A stretch of 64,000 bases of DNA from the NCBI GenBank assembly GCA_021774785.1, contig JAJFIQ010000028.1, positions 216,335 to 280,334 of the forward strand. Reading direction: 5' to 3'. The notes under the pieces are model-generated. The model worked only from the letters and a program-made list of their open reading frames with translations. It was not told the DNA's origin and made no database searches. Of this stretch, positions 9,616 through 18,152 are shown piece by piece (within the stretch, counting starts at the first letter, position 1; each line of letters begins with the position of its first letter). The position numbers were made by a program, and so were the translations under genes. This DNA comes from Emcibacter sp. (GTDB lineage: Bacteria; Pseudomonadota; Alphaproteobacteria; Sphingomonadales; Emcibacteraceae).

Positions 9616-11277
9616 ATGGTTAAGTCTGATAGAAAATCAATCGACAGTTTCGTGCAAAATCATATGCCGGCCCCTCATATGTGGCCAAAATTTATCAATA
9701 CAAACCTAGAGACAAAGAATAAGCCCTTTAACTGCGCCGCAGAACTTCTGGATAATGCGATCACCGAGGGGTACGGCGACAAGGTGGCCCTCTATTCTCC
9801 AAAGAGCAGTTGGACCTACCAAGAACTGCTCAACAAAGCCAATCAGATTGCCCATATCTTAAAGGACGATCTTGGATTGGTAGCGGGCAACCGGGTTCTT
9901 TTGCGCAGTACTAATAATCCCATGCTAATTGCCTGCTGGCTAGCCGTTATCAAAGCCGGTGGAATTGTCATTACCACTATCGCCATGTTACGGGCAAAAG
10001 AAATCATTACCTGTGCCAGCCAAAGCAGGGCAAGTCTGGCTTTATGTGATTATAGACTGAAAGACGACATGGAATCGGCCGCCAGTGAATTATCTAATAT
10101 GTCACATATATTATATTTCAATGGGCCGGGGGAACTGGAAGCCCGAATGAAGACGAAACCCACCAGCTTTGATAATCATCCGGCCCACCAGTCCGATATT
10201 GCCATGATTGGGTTTACCTCTGGCACCACGGGGCTGCCCAAGGCAGCCCTGCATTCCCATCACGCCATTATCGCAGTCTGTCAGGCTTTCTCCCAACAGG
10301 TTCTTAAGCCGACACCGCAGGATATATTCTCAGGCACGCCGCCGCTGGGTTTTGTCTATGGGTTAGGCGGTTTATTACTTTTTCCGCTCTACGTCCGGGC
10401 GGCCACGGTTCTTCTGGAAGATGTGTCCACAGAAAGTTTGATCACCGCAATTGACAAATTCGGGGTCAGTATATTTTTTACGGCTCCTACGGCCTATAAA
10501 GCCCTGCTTCAAAATTTCGATGCCCAGAAATTATCGTCACTTAAAAAATGTATGTCTGCGGGGGAAGCCCTCCCCGATTATGTCACCCGCGCGTGGCTCG
10601 ATAAGACAGGCATTCGCCTGATTGATGGCATTGGGTCAACGGAAATGTTAAATAATTTCATCTGCATACAGCACCCCGATGACCCTATCGGCTCTCTGGG
10701 CAAAGCCGTTCCGGGATATGAAGCGAGAATTGTTAACAAACAGGGTGATCCTGTTCCGGTCGGCGAAGTCGGCTTTCTTGCCGTACGCGGCCCCGTGGGC
10801 TGCCGCTATCTTGACGATGAAAGACAGACCAAATACGTCATAAACGGCTGGAATATTACCGGCGATACCGCCAGAATAGATAAGGATGGTTATTTCTGGT
10901 ATCAGGCCCGTAATGACGGCATGATTATTTCATCCGGCTATAATATCGCCAGCCCCGAAGTGGAAAAAACAGTCAGTCAGCATCCTGCTGTGGCCGACTG
11001 TGCCGTGATTGGAATTCCAGACCCCGTCCGGGGAGAAATTGTCAGGGCATATATTGTGCTGAAGAAGGGATATAAACCCGACACAAGGCTAATTAAAAAT
11101 ATCCAGAATTTTACAAAGAAACATTCTGCACCCTATAAATACCCGCGCTCTATTGCCTTTATAGATGTTTTGCCGCGCACACCATCGGGGAAGATACAAC
11201 ATTTCATGCTAAGCAAAATAGCTGAAAAAGAAGCTGGTCAGGGCGGTCTAGGTATTTCTGTCAGTGGTAATTTATGA
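9616..11277 (+). CDS. Aryl-CoA ligase, 2-aminobenzoate/benzoate-CoA ligase-like
   Basis: ~553-residue AMP-forming acyl-CoA synthetase. Seen: the P-loop-like FTSGTTGLPKAALHSH, the adenylate motif DGIGSTEM, NGWNITGDTARID, and the C-terminal hinge/lysine motif TPSGKIQ. FNCAAELLDNAI ... GNRVLLRSTNNPMLIACWLAV closely matches the 2-aminobenzoate-CoA ligase group. It adenylates an aromatic carboxylate and forms the CoA thioester. In this lignin-type island the substrate could equally be a hydroxycinnamate or benzoate. I chose ATG 9616 (GAGGG 8 nt upstream; the family N-terminus begins near FVQNHMPAP); the frame is open to 9520. It ends 6 bp from the convergent NrtS-like gene. Confidence 0.8.
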   Translation: MVKSDRKSIDSFVQNHMPAPHMWPKFINTNLETKNKPFNCAAELLDNAITEGYGDKVALYSPKSSWTYQELLNKANQIAHILKDDLGLVAGNRVLLRSTNNPMLIACWLAVIKAGGIVITTIAMLRAKEIITCASQSRASLALCDYRLKDDMESAASELSNMSHILYFNGPGELEARMKTKPTSFDNHPAHQSDIAMIGFTSGTTGLPKAALHSHHAIIAVCQAFSQQVLKPTPQDIFSGTPPLGFVYGLGGLLLFPLYVRAATVLLEDVSTESLITAIDKFGVSIFFTAPTAYKALLQNFDAQKLSSLKKCMSAGEALPDYVTRAWLDKTGIRLIDGIGSTEMLNNFICIQHPDDPIGSLGKAVPGYEARIVNKQGDPVPVGEVGFLAVRGPVGCRYLDDERQTKYVINGWNITGDTARIDKDGYFWYQARNDGMIISSGYNIASPEVEKTVSQHPAVADCAVIGIPDPVRGEIVRAYIVLKKGYKPDTRLIKNIQNFTKKHSAPYKYPRSIAFIDVLPRTPSGKIQHFMLSKIAEKEAGQGGLGISVSGNL

Positions 11278-11283
11278 AGCCGG

Positions 11284-11517
11284 TTAAACATTTTCCTTGG
11301 CACTTTCCAGAACACTGCCCCGGGCAGAATAAGTGGAGACACAAAAGGGAACAATGAATGTCAATATTCCCTTTATCCACGCGACCGCACCCCCATAAAA
11401 AATTATTTCACCCTGGTTAATGACATTAAGAATACTGCCTACAACCAGCATCACGAATAGGGAACGCCGCAGGCGGCGACCCGTCAGAGCAAGCCGGAGC
11501 GCTTCTGTACCCGTCAT
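11284..11517 (-). CDS. Small membrane protein, NrtS-like
   Basis: A 77-residue inner-membrane protein with two predicted hydrophobic segments (SLFVMLVVGSILNVI and ILTFIVPFCVSTYSA) joined by NQGEIIFYGGAVAWIKG. This pattern fits the small family annotated as nitrate/nitrite transporter NrtS. The start is taken as ATG 11517, which overlaps the ligC stop as ATGA and so suggests translational coupling; an ATG at 11529 adds four residues. Its place as the last gene of a ring-cleavage operon is unexpected for a nitrate protein, so a role in uptake or efflux of a small acid is possible. The family match is moderate; function is unproven. Confidence 0.65.
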   Translation of the reverse strand: MTGTEALRLALTGRRLRRSLFVMLVVGSILNVINQGEIIFYGGAVAWIKGILTFIVPFCVSTYSARGSVLESAKENV

Positions 11518-12458
11518 AATAAACCACATTCAAGATCATGGAGTGTTTCATAACAGGCCAATACATTGCCAACACTGGAACGCGGTTCCCTGCCCTCGCG
11601 GATAGCCGCGATGAAATCACGGTCCTGCAGTTCGATACCGTTCATGGAAACATCCACTTGTGATACGTCAATAACCTCCTGCTTGCCGGTCACAAGATCA
11701 TCATAGCTGACGATATAAGTGCCATTATCACAGATATAACGGAATGTGGTGCCAAGGGGGCCGTCATTATTGAACGACAGTGACAATGTGCATATTTTGC
11801 CCTGTTCGGTTTTGAGCTGAATCGACATATCCATGGCAATACCAAGCTCGCTGTGTTTTGGCCCTTGCAGAGCATTGGCAACAACCACCTTTTCCCCTGT
11901 TTGATATTGAAACAGATCAACAGTATGGGCCGCATGATGCCATAAAAGATGATCGGTCCATGACCGTGGCTCGCCCTTGGCATTGATATTCTTGCGGCGG
12001 AAGAAATATGTCTGCACATCCATTTGTTGTAATGATATTTCCCCCGCCCTAATTTTCTGGTGCAGCCACTGGTGCGAGGGATTAAACCGCCGGGTATGGC
12101 CCACCATACACACAAGGCCGGTTTGCTTTTGCAGGTCATTTACCGCCTGTGCGTCCGCCCAGGTATCCGCTAATGGGATTTCCACCTGAACATGTTTGCC
12201 AGCCGTCATGCATTGTATCGCCTGCGCCGCGTGCATATGAGTGGGCGTGCATAAAATTGCCGCCTCAACCCCCTCCATCCCAAGGGCCTCATCAAGGTCC
12301 GTTGTCGCATGTGGCACCCCATATTCATCGGCAACTATTCTGGCCTTAGACAGATCATCGCCGACAATGGCAACAACTTCGACACCATCTATTTTTTTTA
12401 ATCCATCCAAGTGTTTCAGCCCAAAAGCTCCGGGACCGGCGAGTATAATTTTCATCAT
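11514..12458 (-). CDS. ligC: 4-carboxy-2-hydroxymuconate-6-semialdehyde dehydrogenase
   Basis: 314-residue Gfo/Idh/MocA oxidoreductase; LigC of SYK-6 is about the same length. The Rossmann motif LAGPGAFGLKHLDGL opens the protein, followed by ILCTPTHMHAAQAI, GKHVQVEIPLAD, VGHTRRFNPSHQ and WTDHLLWHHAAHTVDLF, all strongly LigC-like. It oxidises the hemiacetal of CHMS with NADP+ to 2-pyrone-4,6-dicarboxylate in the protocatechuate 4,5-cleavage pathway. The ATG overlaps the ligI stop (ATGATGA arrangement at 12455-12458), so the genes are translationally coupled. Confidence 0.93.
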   Translation of the reverse strand: MMKIILAGPGAFGLKHLDGLKKIDGVEVVAIVGDDLSKARIVADEYGVPHATTDLDEALGMEGVEAAILCTPTHMHAAQAIQCMTAGKHVQVEIPLADTWADAQAVNDLQKQTGLVCMVGHTRRFNPSHQWLHQKIRAGEISLQQMDVQTYFFRRKNINAKGEPRSWTDHLLWHHAAHTVDLFQYQTGEKVVVANALQGPKHSELGIAMDMSIQLKTEQGKICTLSLSFNNDGPLGTTFRYICDNGTYIVSYDDLVTGKQEVIDVSQVDVSMNGIELQDRDFIAAIREGREPRSSVGNVLACYETLHDLECGLL

Positions 12459-13345
12459 TTTTTCCAGTATAGTTTCATGGGGTTATCCACCAACAATTTT
12501 TGCCGCAACTCATTTGTTGGTGCAATATGTGGAATAATATCAACCAAATGTCCATCATCAGCCATATGGGATTTTAAATTCGGATGCGGCCAATCGGTTC
12601 CCCATAATACTCTGTCGGGGAAACTTTCAACCACTTTACGGGCAAAGGGTATCACATCGCTGTAATGGGGCGGACCTTCCCCGGATAGGCGCTCCGGGCA
12701 GGATACTTTGGACCAGAAATTCTCATTTTCTGCCATCAGCTTCAGAAAAAGTTCGAACTCTGGTCCATCCACGGGCGAAAACACATCAGGCCTGCCCATA
12801 TGATCCACCACCACGATTGTAGGCAGGCTGGTAAAAAAATCATATAATTCCGGTAGATCCTGTGCCTCGAAATAAATTACAATATGCCAGCCAAGCTTTT
12901 TAATACGGTGGGCGATTTCCACCAGAGGTTCTTTGGGCAAGGCATCGACCAGACGCTTGACAAAATTAAACCGTACACCCCGAACCCCCGCATCATCCAA
13001 AGCCTGTAATTCCGCGTCCGTTACCTGCGGCTTAACCGTTGCGACGCCCCGTGCCATGCCCTCCGCTGACTTTAGTGCATCAACTAATGCGCTATTATCA
13101 GCCCCATGACAGGTGGCCTGAACCAGAACATTGCGGCTGAAACCCAAATGATCCCTGAGTGCCCAAAGCTGATCTTTTGAGGCATCACAGGGGGTATATT
13201 TCCGTTCTGGCGCAAAAGGGAAAATATCCCCCGGGCCAAATACATGACAATGGGCGTCCACCGCCCCTACAGGCGGAATATAGCCGGGTATTGACGGTGC
13301 CGGGTGCCAATCAAGCCAGCCTGGCGTTTTTTCAAAACGGCTCAC
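12455..13345 (-). CDS. ligI: 2-pyrone-4,6-dicarboxylate hydrolase
   Basis: 296-residue amidohydrolase-superfamily enzyme that opens 2-pyrone-4,6-dicarboxylate to 4-oxalomesaconate. VDAHCHVFGP puts the strand-1 histidines at about residues 32 and 34; VVDHMGRPDV gives the strand-6 His and LWGTDWPHP the catalytic Asp. LigI is unusual in the superfamily in not needing a divalent metal. The start is GTG at 13345, overlapping the ligJ stop as GTGA, another sign of coupling within this operon. The length fits the family (about 293). Confidence 0.92.
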   Translation of the reverse strand: MSRFEKTPGWLDWHPAPSIPGYIPPVGAVDAHCHVFGPGDIFPFAPERKYTPCDASKDQLWALRDHLGFSRNVLVQATCHGADNSALVDALKSAEGMARGVATVKPQVTDAELQALDDAGVRGVRFNFVKRLVDALPKEPLVEIAHRIKKLGWHIVIYFEAQDLPELYDFFTSLPTIVVVDHMGRPDVFSPVDGPEFELFLKLMAENENFWSKVSCPERLSGEGPPHYSDVIPFARKVVESFPDRVLWGTDWPHPNLKSHMADDGHLVDIIPHIAPTNELRQKLLVDNPMKLYWKK

Positions 13346-14367
13346 TGACCTCTGGCTTTCAGTATTTTATCAAGGCGCGGATAGACCCGACGGGCATTAC
13401 CTTCATAAACTTTATAAACATCCTCATCTGACAGATTCAGGTTATCCACATAGCGCTTTGTATCATCAAAATTCTGGCCGGTTTCCGGATCAATGCCGCG
13501 CACGGCCCCAACCATTTCAGAGCCGAACAGAATATTATCAATATCAATAACATCAAACAGCAGGTCAATACCCGGCTGATGATAAACACAGGTGTCAAAG
13601 AAAATATTTTTCATCACATGAGTATCCAGCAATGGCTTTTTCAGCATATCTGCAAGACCCCTGTATCTGCCCCAATGATAGGGCACCGCACCGCCACCAT
13701 GGGGGATGATGAAACGCAAATCCGGGAAATCCTTGAATAAGTCCCCCTGCAAAAACTGCATAAAAGCATTGGTGTCGGCGGCTATATAATAAGAGCCTGT
13801 TGCATGAAATGCCGGATTACAGGAGCCAGAGACATGAATCATCGCCGGCACATCAAGTTCTACCATTTTTTCGTAAAAAGGGTACCAGTATTTATCGGTC
13901 AAAGGGGGAGAGTTCCAATGACCGCCAGAGGGATCAGGGTTCAGATTGCAGCCGACAAAACCCAGTTCATTGACACAACGACTTAACTCTTCAATGGAAT
14001 TAGTCAGCGTGCCCCCCGGTGTTTGTGGCAGCTGGCAAACCCCGATGAAGGTATCCTGATAAAGATCGGTTACACGGCCAATGAGATTATTGCAGGCGAC
14101 CGACCAAGCTTGTGAGGTTTCTGCATCCCCCACATGGGGTTCCATGCGCGAAGCTCGCGGTGAAAAAATGGTCATATCCGCCCCGCGCTCCCTGATTAAC
14201 TTCAGCTGGTTAGCCTCAATACCCTCTCGGATTTCATCATCACTGATATGGGGCGCATCCGGTGCGGGCAGGCCAGGGTTGCCAAGGCGCGCAACCTGTG
14301 CATCACGGTAATCAAGATGCGCTTGTGGTACGATGGTTTGATGCCCATGACAGTCAATAATTTTCAT
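13342..14367 (-). CDS. ligJ: 4-oxalomesaconate hydratase
   Basis: 341-residue amidohydrolase-fold hydratase, the same length as LigJ of SYK-6. It adds water to 4-oxalomesaconate to give 4-carboxy-4-hydroxy-2-oxoadipate. IIDCHGHQT at the N-terminus supplies the zinc-binding histidines, SPRASRMEPHVG follows near residue 80, and IIPHGGGAVPYHWGRYRGL lies near residue 220. The ATG at 14367 is 17 bp downstream of the DUF1932 gene stop, inside the lig operon. Confidence 0.93.
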   Translation of the reverse strand: MKIIDCHGHQTIVPQAHLDYRDAQVARLGNPGLPAPDAPHISDDEIREGIEANQLKLIRERGADMTIFSPRASRMEPHVGDAETSQAWSVACNNLIGRVTDLYQDTFIGVCQLPQTPGGTLTNSIEELSRCVNELGFVGCNLNPDPSGGHWNSPPLTDKYWYPFYEKMVELDVPAMIHVSGSCNPAFHATGSYYIAADTNAFMQFLQGDLFKDFPDLRFIIPHGGGAVPYHWGRYRGLADMLKKPLLDTHVMKNIFFDTCVYHQPGIDLLFDVIDIDNILFGSEMVGAVRGIDPETGQNFDDTKRYVDNLNLSDEDVYKVYEGNARRVYPRLDKILKARGQ

Positions 14368-14384
14368 AACCCAGTATCCTCTCC

Positions 14385-15254
14385 TCAGATGTTTTTTATC
14401 AACGCATTAAGCATTGCTCTCATATCCGTTGAAGCAATTTCATTGGCGCGTGTGCCCAGATAATCCTGACTCTTGGCGCAGGCAGCACTCATTAACGGGT
14501 CAAGGCCCACATCAGCAACCGTATTGGCCACTTCACGCATTTCTTCTGCCCGCCGTCCACCATGCTTTATACAGCGGGAAATCATATAGGGTGCAAGCGT
14601 TTCCCAGTCTAGGCCCGGAAATAGGTCATCAAGGGACATCAACACCATGTCATCCACGTCATATTGTCGTGCCGTAAGCAGAGATTCACTCAGCAAGGTC
14701 TCCATCCCCTTAACAATAATACTGCGGCACATTTTAGCAGCCGATGCCTTGCCATAATCACCTGAAAAAACCGATGATCCGACCAGGCCAATATCCTGAG
14801 CCAAAATGTAAAATTCCGAAGCATGCGGCCCACCCAGCAAAATTGGTGTCGCAAGACGTTTTGGGGCGATGGGCGACATAACCGCCCCTTCCACATAATA
14901 ACCGCCCGCAGTATTTATAATTTCTGCGGCCTCTTTCTTCACATTGGGAGAGGCCGAATTTATATCCAGATAGAAAGTTCCTGGTTTAAGTCCTGCGACA
15001 ACATTCTTCGCCGCTTCAACTGTCTGGGCGGCGGTTACCGCAGAAAATATGATATCAGCGCCCTTGGCCGCATCATGACCATTGTTACCAGCATCCACCG
15101 CACAACACGCCAGTGCCCGCGAAGGCAGACTATCCTTATCCGTGAATTTGGTATCCCATGCTGTGACCTTGGCAATATTAGCATTCAAAAGGTCAATAGA
15201 AAAACATTGGCCTACCTCGCCAAAACCAATAAGGCATATATGCTTTATACTCAT
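14385..15254 (-). CDS. NAD(P)-binding 6-phosphogluconate-dehydrogenase-like protein with DUF1932 domain
   Basis: A ~289-residue protein. Its N-terminal Rossmann fold (ICLIGFGEVGQCFSIDL) resembles beta-hydroxyacid dehydrogenases, with DINSASPNVKKEAAEII near residue 105 and GAVMSPIAPKR near 130. The C-terminal helical part (KMCRSIIVKGMETLLSESLL) fits DUF1932. ATG 15254 has GGAG 7 nt upstream; the frame is open to 15266. It sits between ligK and ligJ, 36 bp and 17 bp from them. Members of this family occur in protocatechuate 4,5-cleavage clusters, but I know no firm reaction; an oxidoreductase for a pathway hydroxy- or oxo-acid is a guess. Confidence 0.75.
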   Translation of the reverse strand: MSIKHICLIGFGEVGQCFSIDLLNANIAKVTAWDTKFTDKDSLPSRALACCAVDAGNNGHDAAKGADIIFSAVTAAQTVEAAKNVVAGLKPGTFYLDINSASPNVKKEAAEIINTAGGYYVEGAVMSPIAPKRLATPILLGGPHASEFYILAQDIGLVGSSVFSGDYGKASAAKMCRSIIVKGMETLLSESLLTARQYDVDDMVLMSLDDLFPGLDWETLAPYMISRCIKHGGRRAEEMREVANTVADVGLDPLMSAACAKSQDYLGTRANEIASTDMRAMLNALIKNI

Positions 15255-15290
15255 ATGCCACTCCATATTCTAATGGCCGTTCCCCTCACT

Positions 15291-15986
15291 CTAGTCCAAA
15301 TCAGCCTGATCAATATATTTCAAACCGCGTTCCGCAAGCCGTGGACGCATATTATAAATATCAAGGCCAAGCTCCCCCGCAGCAAAACGGGCGCGGGTTT
15401 TGGCTTCTTTTTCCTCACGCTCAATGGATTTTTGCAGCACAGCCTCAGCATCATATCGAGCAACAACCACAACACCATCATCATCAGCAACAATAAGGTC
15501 ACCCGGATTAACTTGTGCCCCTGCACATACGATGGGGATATTAACGCTACCCAGCGTCTCCTTAACCGTACCCTGAGCAAATACGCATTTCGACCAGACG
15601 GGAAAATTCATTTCTGTCAGATCCTTCACATCCCGCACACCAGCATCAATCACCAATCCTCTAACACCACGGGCCTGCAGGGATGTTGCCAGTAAATCAC
15701 CAAAATAGCCCGCATCTGAATAAGAGGTTGGTGAAAGCACGAGTATGTCGCCTTCCTGACATTGTTCAACCGCTACATGAATCATCCAGTTATCGCAGGG
15801 TGCCGCGCTGACAGTTACGGCTGTACCCGCTATATATGCTCCCGAATAAATAGGGTTGATGTTCGCTGCCAGAAGACCTGTACGCCCCTGCGCCTCATGC
15901 ACAGTAGCGACCCCGTACCGACCATCCGAATAGCTTTGCACAATTGACTTCTCTACACGTTTAATATTTTGCACAACAAGATTCAT
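15291..15986 (-). CDS. ligK: 4-carboxy-4-hydroxy-2-oxoadipate aldolase
   Basis: 231-residue RraA-fold class II aldolase. It cleaves 4-carboxy-4-hydroxy-2-oxoadipate into pyruvate and oxaloacetate and usually also decarboxylates oxaloacetate. Seen: [16 protein letters not shown] at the N-terminus, [11 protein letters not shown], the metal/substrate loop [20 protein letters not shown], and [17 protein letters not shown]. The family begins near NIKR-x-VE, so I chose ATG 15986 (AAGGAAT upstream); the frame runs open to 16139. It is the first gene of the ligK-DUF1932-ligJ-ligI-ligC-nrtS operon. Confidence 0.92.
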   Translation of the reverse strand: MNLVVQNIKRVEKSIVQSYSDGRYGVATVHEAQGRTGLLAANINPIYSGAYIAGTAVTVSAAPCDNWMIHVAVEQCQEGDILVLSPTSYSDAGYFGDLLATSLQARGVRGLVIDAGVRDVKDLTEMNFPVWSKCVFAQGTVKETLGSVNIPIVCAGAQVNPGDLIVADDDGVVVVARYDAEAVLQKSIEREEKEAKTRARFAAGELGLDIYNMRPRLAERGLKYIDQADLD

Positions 15987-16397
15987 ACCACTATTCCTTA
16001 ACCGAAAAGTAACAACGCAACCAGCACCATCAACCAAAATTACGTTGTTATATGTTATGTATAGAAGGTGGCGTTTAAATATGCCATTAACAAAAAAGCC
16101 AAATGTAATTACATTTAATGACTCCCCCGAGCTTATCATATTTATTTTGTCATAGTCTATGTTGTCCCATGATGTTAACTTCGGTGATATTGGGCATATG
16201 GGTTATCTTACAGGCAAAATCTAAAAATATATTCATCGCTAGTCTTGGTAAAGAATTTCGGAGGGCCCAAACTAGAATTCTCAAAATATAACAAGAGGAT
16301 TTACAGGCTTCATTTTCAGGAATGATAGTTTCTGGTTCACTGTTACGATCAAGAAGCCTACATAATTACTGATAAGGGCCGTTACCTTCAATGAAAT
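15987..16397. other. Intergenic region upstream of ligK
   Basis: 411 bp between ligK and the subtilase gene. It holds the palindrome at 16101-16116, a short inverted pair AACAACG/CGTTGTT (around 16010-16050) and the hairpin at 16378-16412. No convincing ORF or RNA gene was seen. The lig operon promoter must lie here. Confidence 0.6.
16101..16116. promoter_or_regulatory. Perfect 16-bp palindrome AAATGTAATTACATTT
   Basis: Perfect inverted repeat about 115 bp upstream of the ligK start, the only regulatory-looking palindrome in front of the lig operon. It could be the operator for the pathway activator or repressor. The sequence is AT-rich, so chance is not excluded. Confidence 0.45.
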
Positions 16398-16412
16398 TTA
16401 ATTGGCAACGGC
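16378..16412 (-). terminator. Hairpin over the 3' end of the subtilase gene
   Basis: GCCGTTACC (16378-16386) pairs with GGCAACGGC (16404-16412) with one mismatch across a 17-nt loop, overlapping the last codons of the protease gene. No U-tract follows on the minus strand, so termination is uncertain. Confidence 0.35.
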
Positions 16413-17906
16413 TTGAATTAAGCCATGACCGTAAGTGGTATCAAAGCCTTTTGCCCCAAGGTCTTTAGCAATTTTTTCTAAGATTTTAACAATATTATCA
16501 TTATCATGAGAGTCATTCACAAAGGCCAAATCCGCTAATATGGCACTGACAAATGGGGCCGCTATGGAGGTTCCAGACCTTGCCTGATAACCTCCTCCCG
16601 CATGGGCCGCTGGAATATTCACACCGGGAGCCGAAAAGGCTACATGCCGTCCCCGGTTAGCGCGCCAATAAACATTATGCTCTTTATCAACAGCCGTTAC
16701 TGCCACAACGCCAGAATATGCCGCCGGATAAAGTAATGATGCCGTAGGCCCCGCATTGCCAACAGCGGCCACAATCATGATCCCCTTGGCCAGTACTTTC
16801 TTGATAGCAATTTCAAGAAGGGGGTTCGACGGGCCACTTAAGCTCATATTTATGACCTGAACTTTTTGCTGCACCATCCAGTCCAAGGCATAAATCAGAC
16901 TCTCGGTCGTGGCAGCAACTTTAGTCTCGCTCTGCATGAAAAATACACTCGCCGCATAAAGTTTGGCACCAATGGCTACCCCTTTATAAATATCCGGTTC
17001 ATTACCCACCAAAATGGAGGCCACGGCTGTGCCATGTGCTTTGGGGCGCGTTTTATCATAGGGGACGAAATCTTCGATCAGGATCACTTCATTCTGTAAA
17101 GACGCATGAGATTGGTCAACCAAGGTATCAATTAAACCAAGACTTATTTCCCCTGAATGAGATGTGTTTATCTTCAGGTTTGCTGAAATATCCGCTATTG
17201 AATACGGAATATCCTCATTATCTATACTTCGGGATTCGGGCACAAAAAGATGATTTAAGCCAATACCGCCGTCCTCTACCATGCTCTCCATTTCGGAAGC
17301 CGATTCTGACAGTATTGTATCCTTGGAGGTGGCCACCCGAATTAAAACCATATCCAGACCCTTCAGATATTTTCGCTCTTTAATCTGGTATTTATTTTCT
17401 GCTATTTTCAAATCGGCATCCTTTGTTGCCAGTATAAGCAACTCGTCACCGATGGCTTCAAACCCATTATCATCATAAATATCCTGATGTTTTCGAAGCT
17501 GGCGACTGATTGCAATTTCCCTTGCTTGACGCGATTTTTTATTGACAATCTGGGATGCGTTTTCTTTTAATTTCTGCTCACGGCGTAAACTACGCTCTGC
17601 TGCCCTTTCTGCGGCCTTTTTTGTGGCTTTCATTTCTACTTTCATTTCTGCGCGTTTTGCCGCGCGCCTTAACGCACGTTCCGCCATACGCTCCGTCATA
17701 TTATCTGAAATTCTGTCAATTTTTCGGACTTGGGTCTGTGAAACGAGTGATATGCCAAAGCTGCTATAGCTAATAGCGGGAAGTATCATTGAACCCTGCT
17801 GTGCCTGAGCATCATCCATTCGTATATTCACGGCAAGGACGAACAGGAGACAGAAGACAGCACCCCTCCTTAACAGAACTGAAAATGAAGTAATGAGGTT
17901 TTTCAT
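16398..17906 (-). CDS. Secreted subtilisin-like (S8) serine protease
   Basis: 502 residues. A signal peptide ends near DDAQA-QQ (about residue 35). Residues ~60-130 are a highly charged Ala/Arg/Lys/Glu helix (TERMAERALRRAAKRAEM and similar). The S8 catalytic domain follows: Asp260 in SLGLIDTLV, His291 in KAHGTAVAS, the oxyanion Asn384 in VGNAGP and Ser447 in SGTSIAAP. All catalytic residues are intact, so an active extracytoplasmic protease is expected. It is divergent from the ECF sigma gene and has a GGGAAT-N17-CGTTA promoter identical in form to those of the sigma operon and of the helical-repeat gene at 19605. The charged N-terminal helix resembles the repeat proteins nearby, suggesting a pro-region or interaction segment. 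Target unknown. Confidence 0.9.
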   Translation of the reverse strand: MKNLITSFSVLLRRGAVFCLLFVLAVNIRMDDAQAQQGSMILPAISYSSFGISLVSQTQVRKIDRISDNMTERMAERALRRAAKRAEMKVEMKATKKAAERAAERSLRREQKLKENASQIVNKKSRQAREIAISRQLRKHQDIYDDNGFEAIGDELLILATKDADLKIAENKYQIKERKYLKGLDMVLIRVATSKDTILSESASEMESMVEDGGIGLNHLFVPESRSIDNEDIPYSIADISANLKINTSHSGEISLGLIDTLVDQSHASLQNEVILIEDFVPYDKTRPKAHGTAVASILVGNEPDIYKGVAIGAKLYAASVFFMQSETKVAATTESLIYALDWMVQQKVQVINMSLSGPSNPLLEIAIKKVLAKGIMIVAAVGNAGPTASLLYPAAYSGVVAVTAVDKEHNVYWRANRGRHVAFSAPGVNIPAAHAGGGYQARSGTSIAAPFVSAILADLAFVNDSHDNDNIVKILEKIAKDLGAKGFDTTYGHGLIQAVAN

Positions 17907-17979
17907 TTATTTTTTCGCATGATTTGGCATAATGATTATTTCTTTTCACATATAAAAATTAAAAACGTCTAATCTATAG

Positions 17980-18007
17980 TAACGCTAGAAAATTGTTTTT
18001 TATTCCC
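17980..18007 (-). promoter_or_regulatory. ECF-type promoter of the subtilase gene
   Basis: On the minus strand GGGAAT (18007-18002), a 17-nt spacer, then CGTTA (17984-17980). The same two boxes with the same spacing occur before the sigma gene and before the repeat gene. The implied start site leaves a leader of about 65 nt. Confidence 0.8.
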
Positions 18008-18114
18008 AAAAATAAAAGAATTACTTATTTTAAGATAATACTGACCATTCATGAATGTCACATTAAGAAAAATATACCAGCTTTTCACACTTTATTTATT
18101 TATTTAATAAAATT

Positions 18115-18142
18115 GGGAATAAAGTCATACTGTGAAACGTTA
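18115..18142 (+). promoter_or_regulatory. ECF-type autoregulatory promoter of the sigma/anti-sigma operon
   Basis: GGGAAT (18115-18120), 17-nt spacer, CGTTA (18138-18142). A GGGAAT/CGTT combination is typical of ECF sigma promoters. It lies only 11 bp before the ATG at 18153, so the transcript would be almost leaderless and the AAGGA at 18142-18146 would be at or before the start site. Confidence 0.8.
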
Positions 18143-18152
18143 AGGATACTGA

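Noticed and set aside
15987..16139. N-terminal extension of ligK to 16139
   Set aside because: The extra residues do not match the RraA/LigK family, and a good ribosome site precedes ATG 15986.
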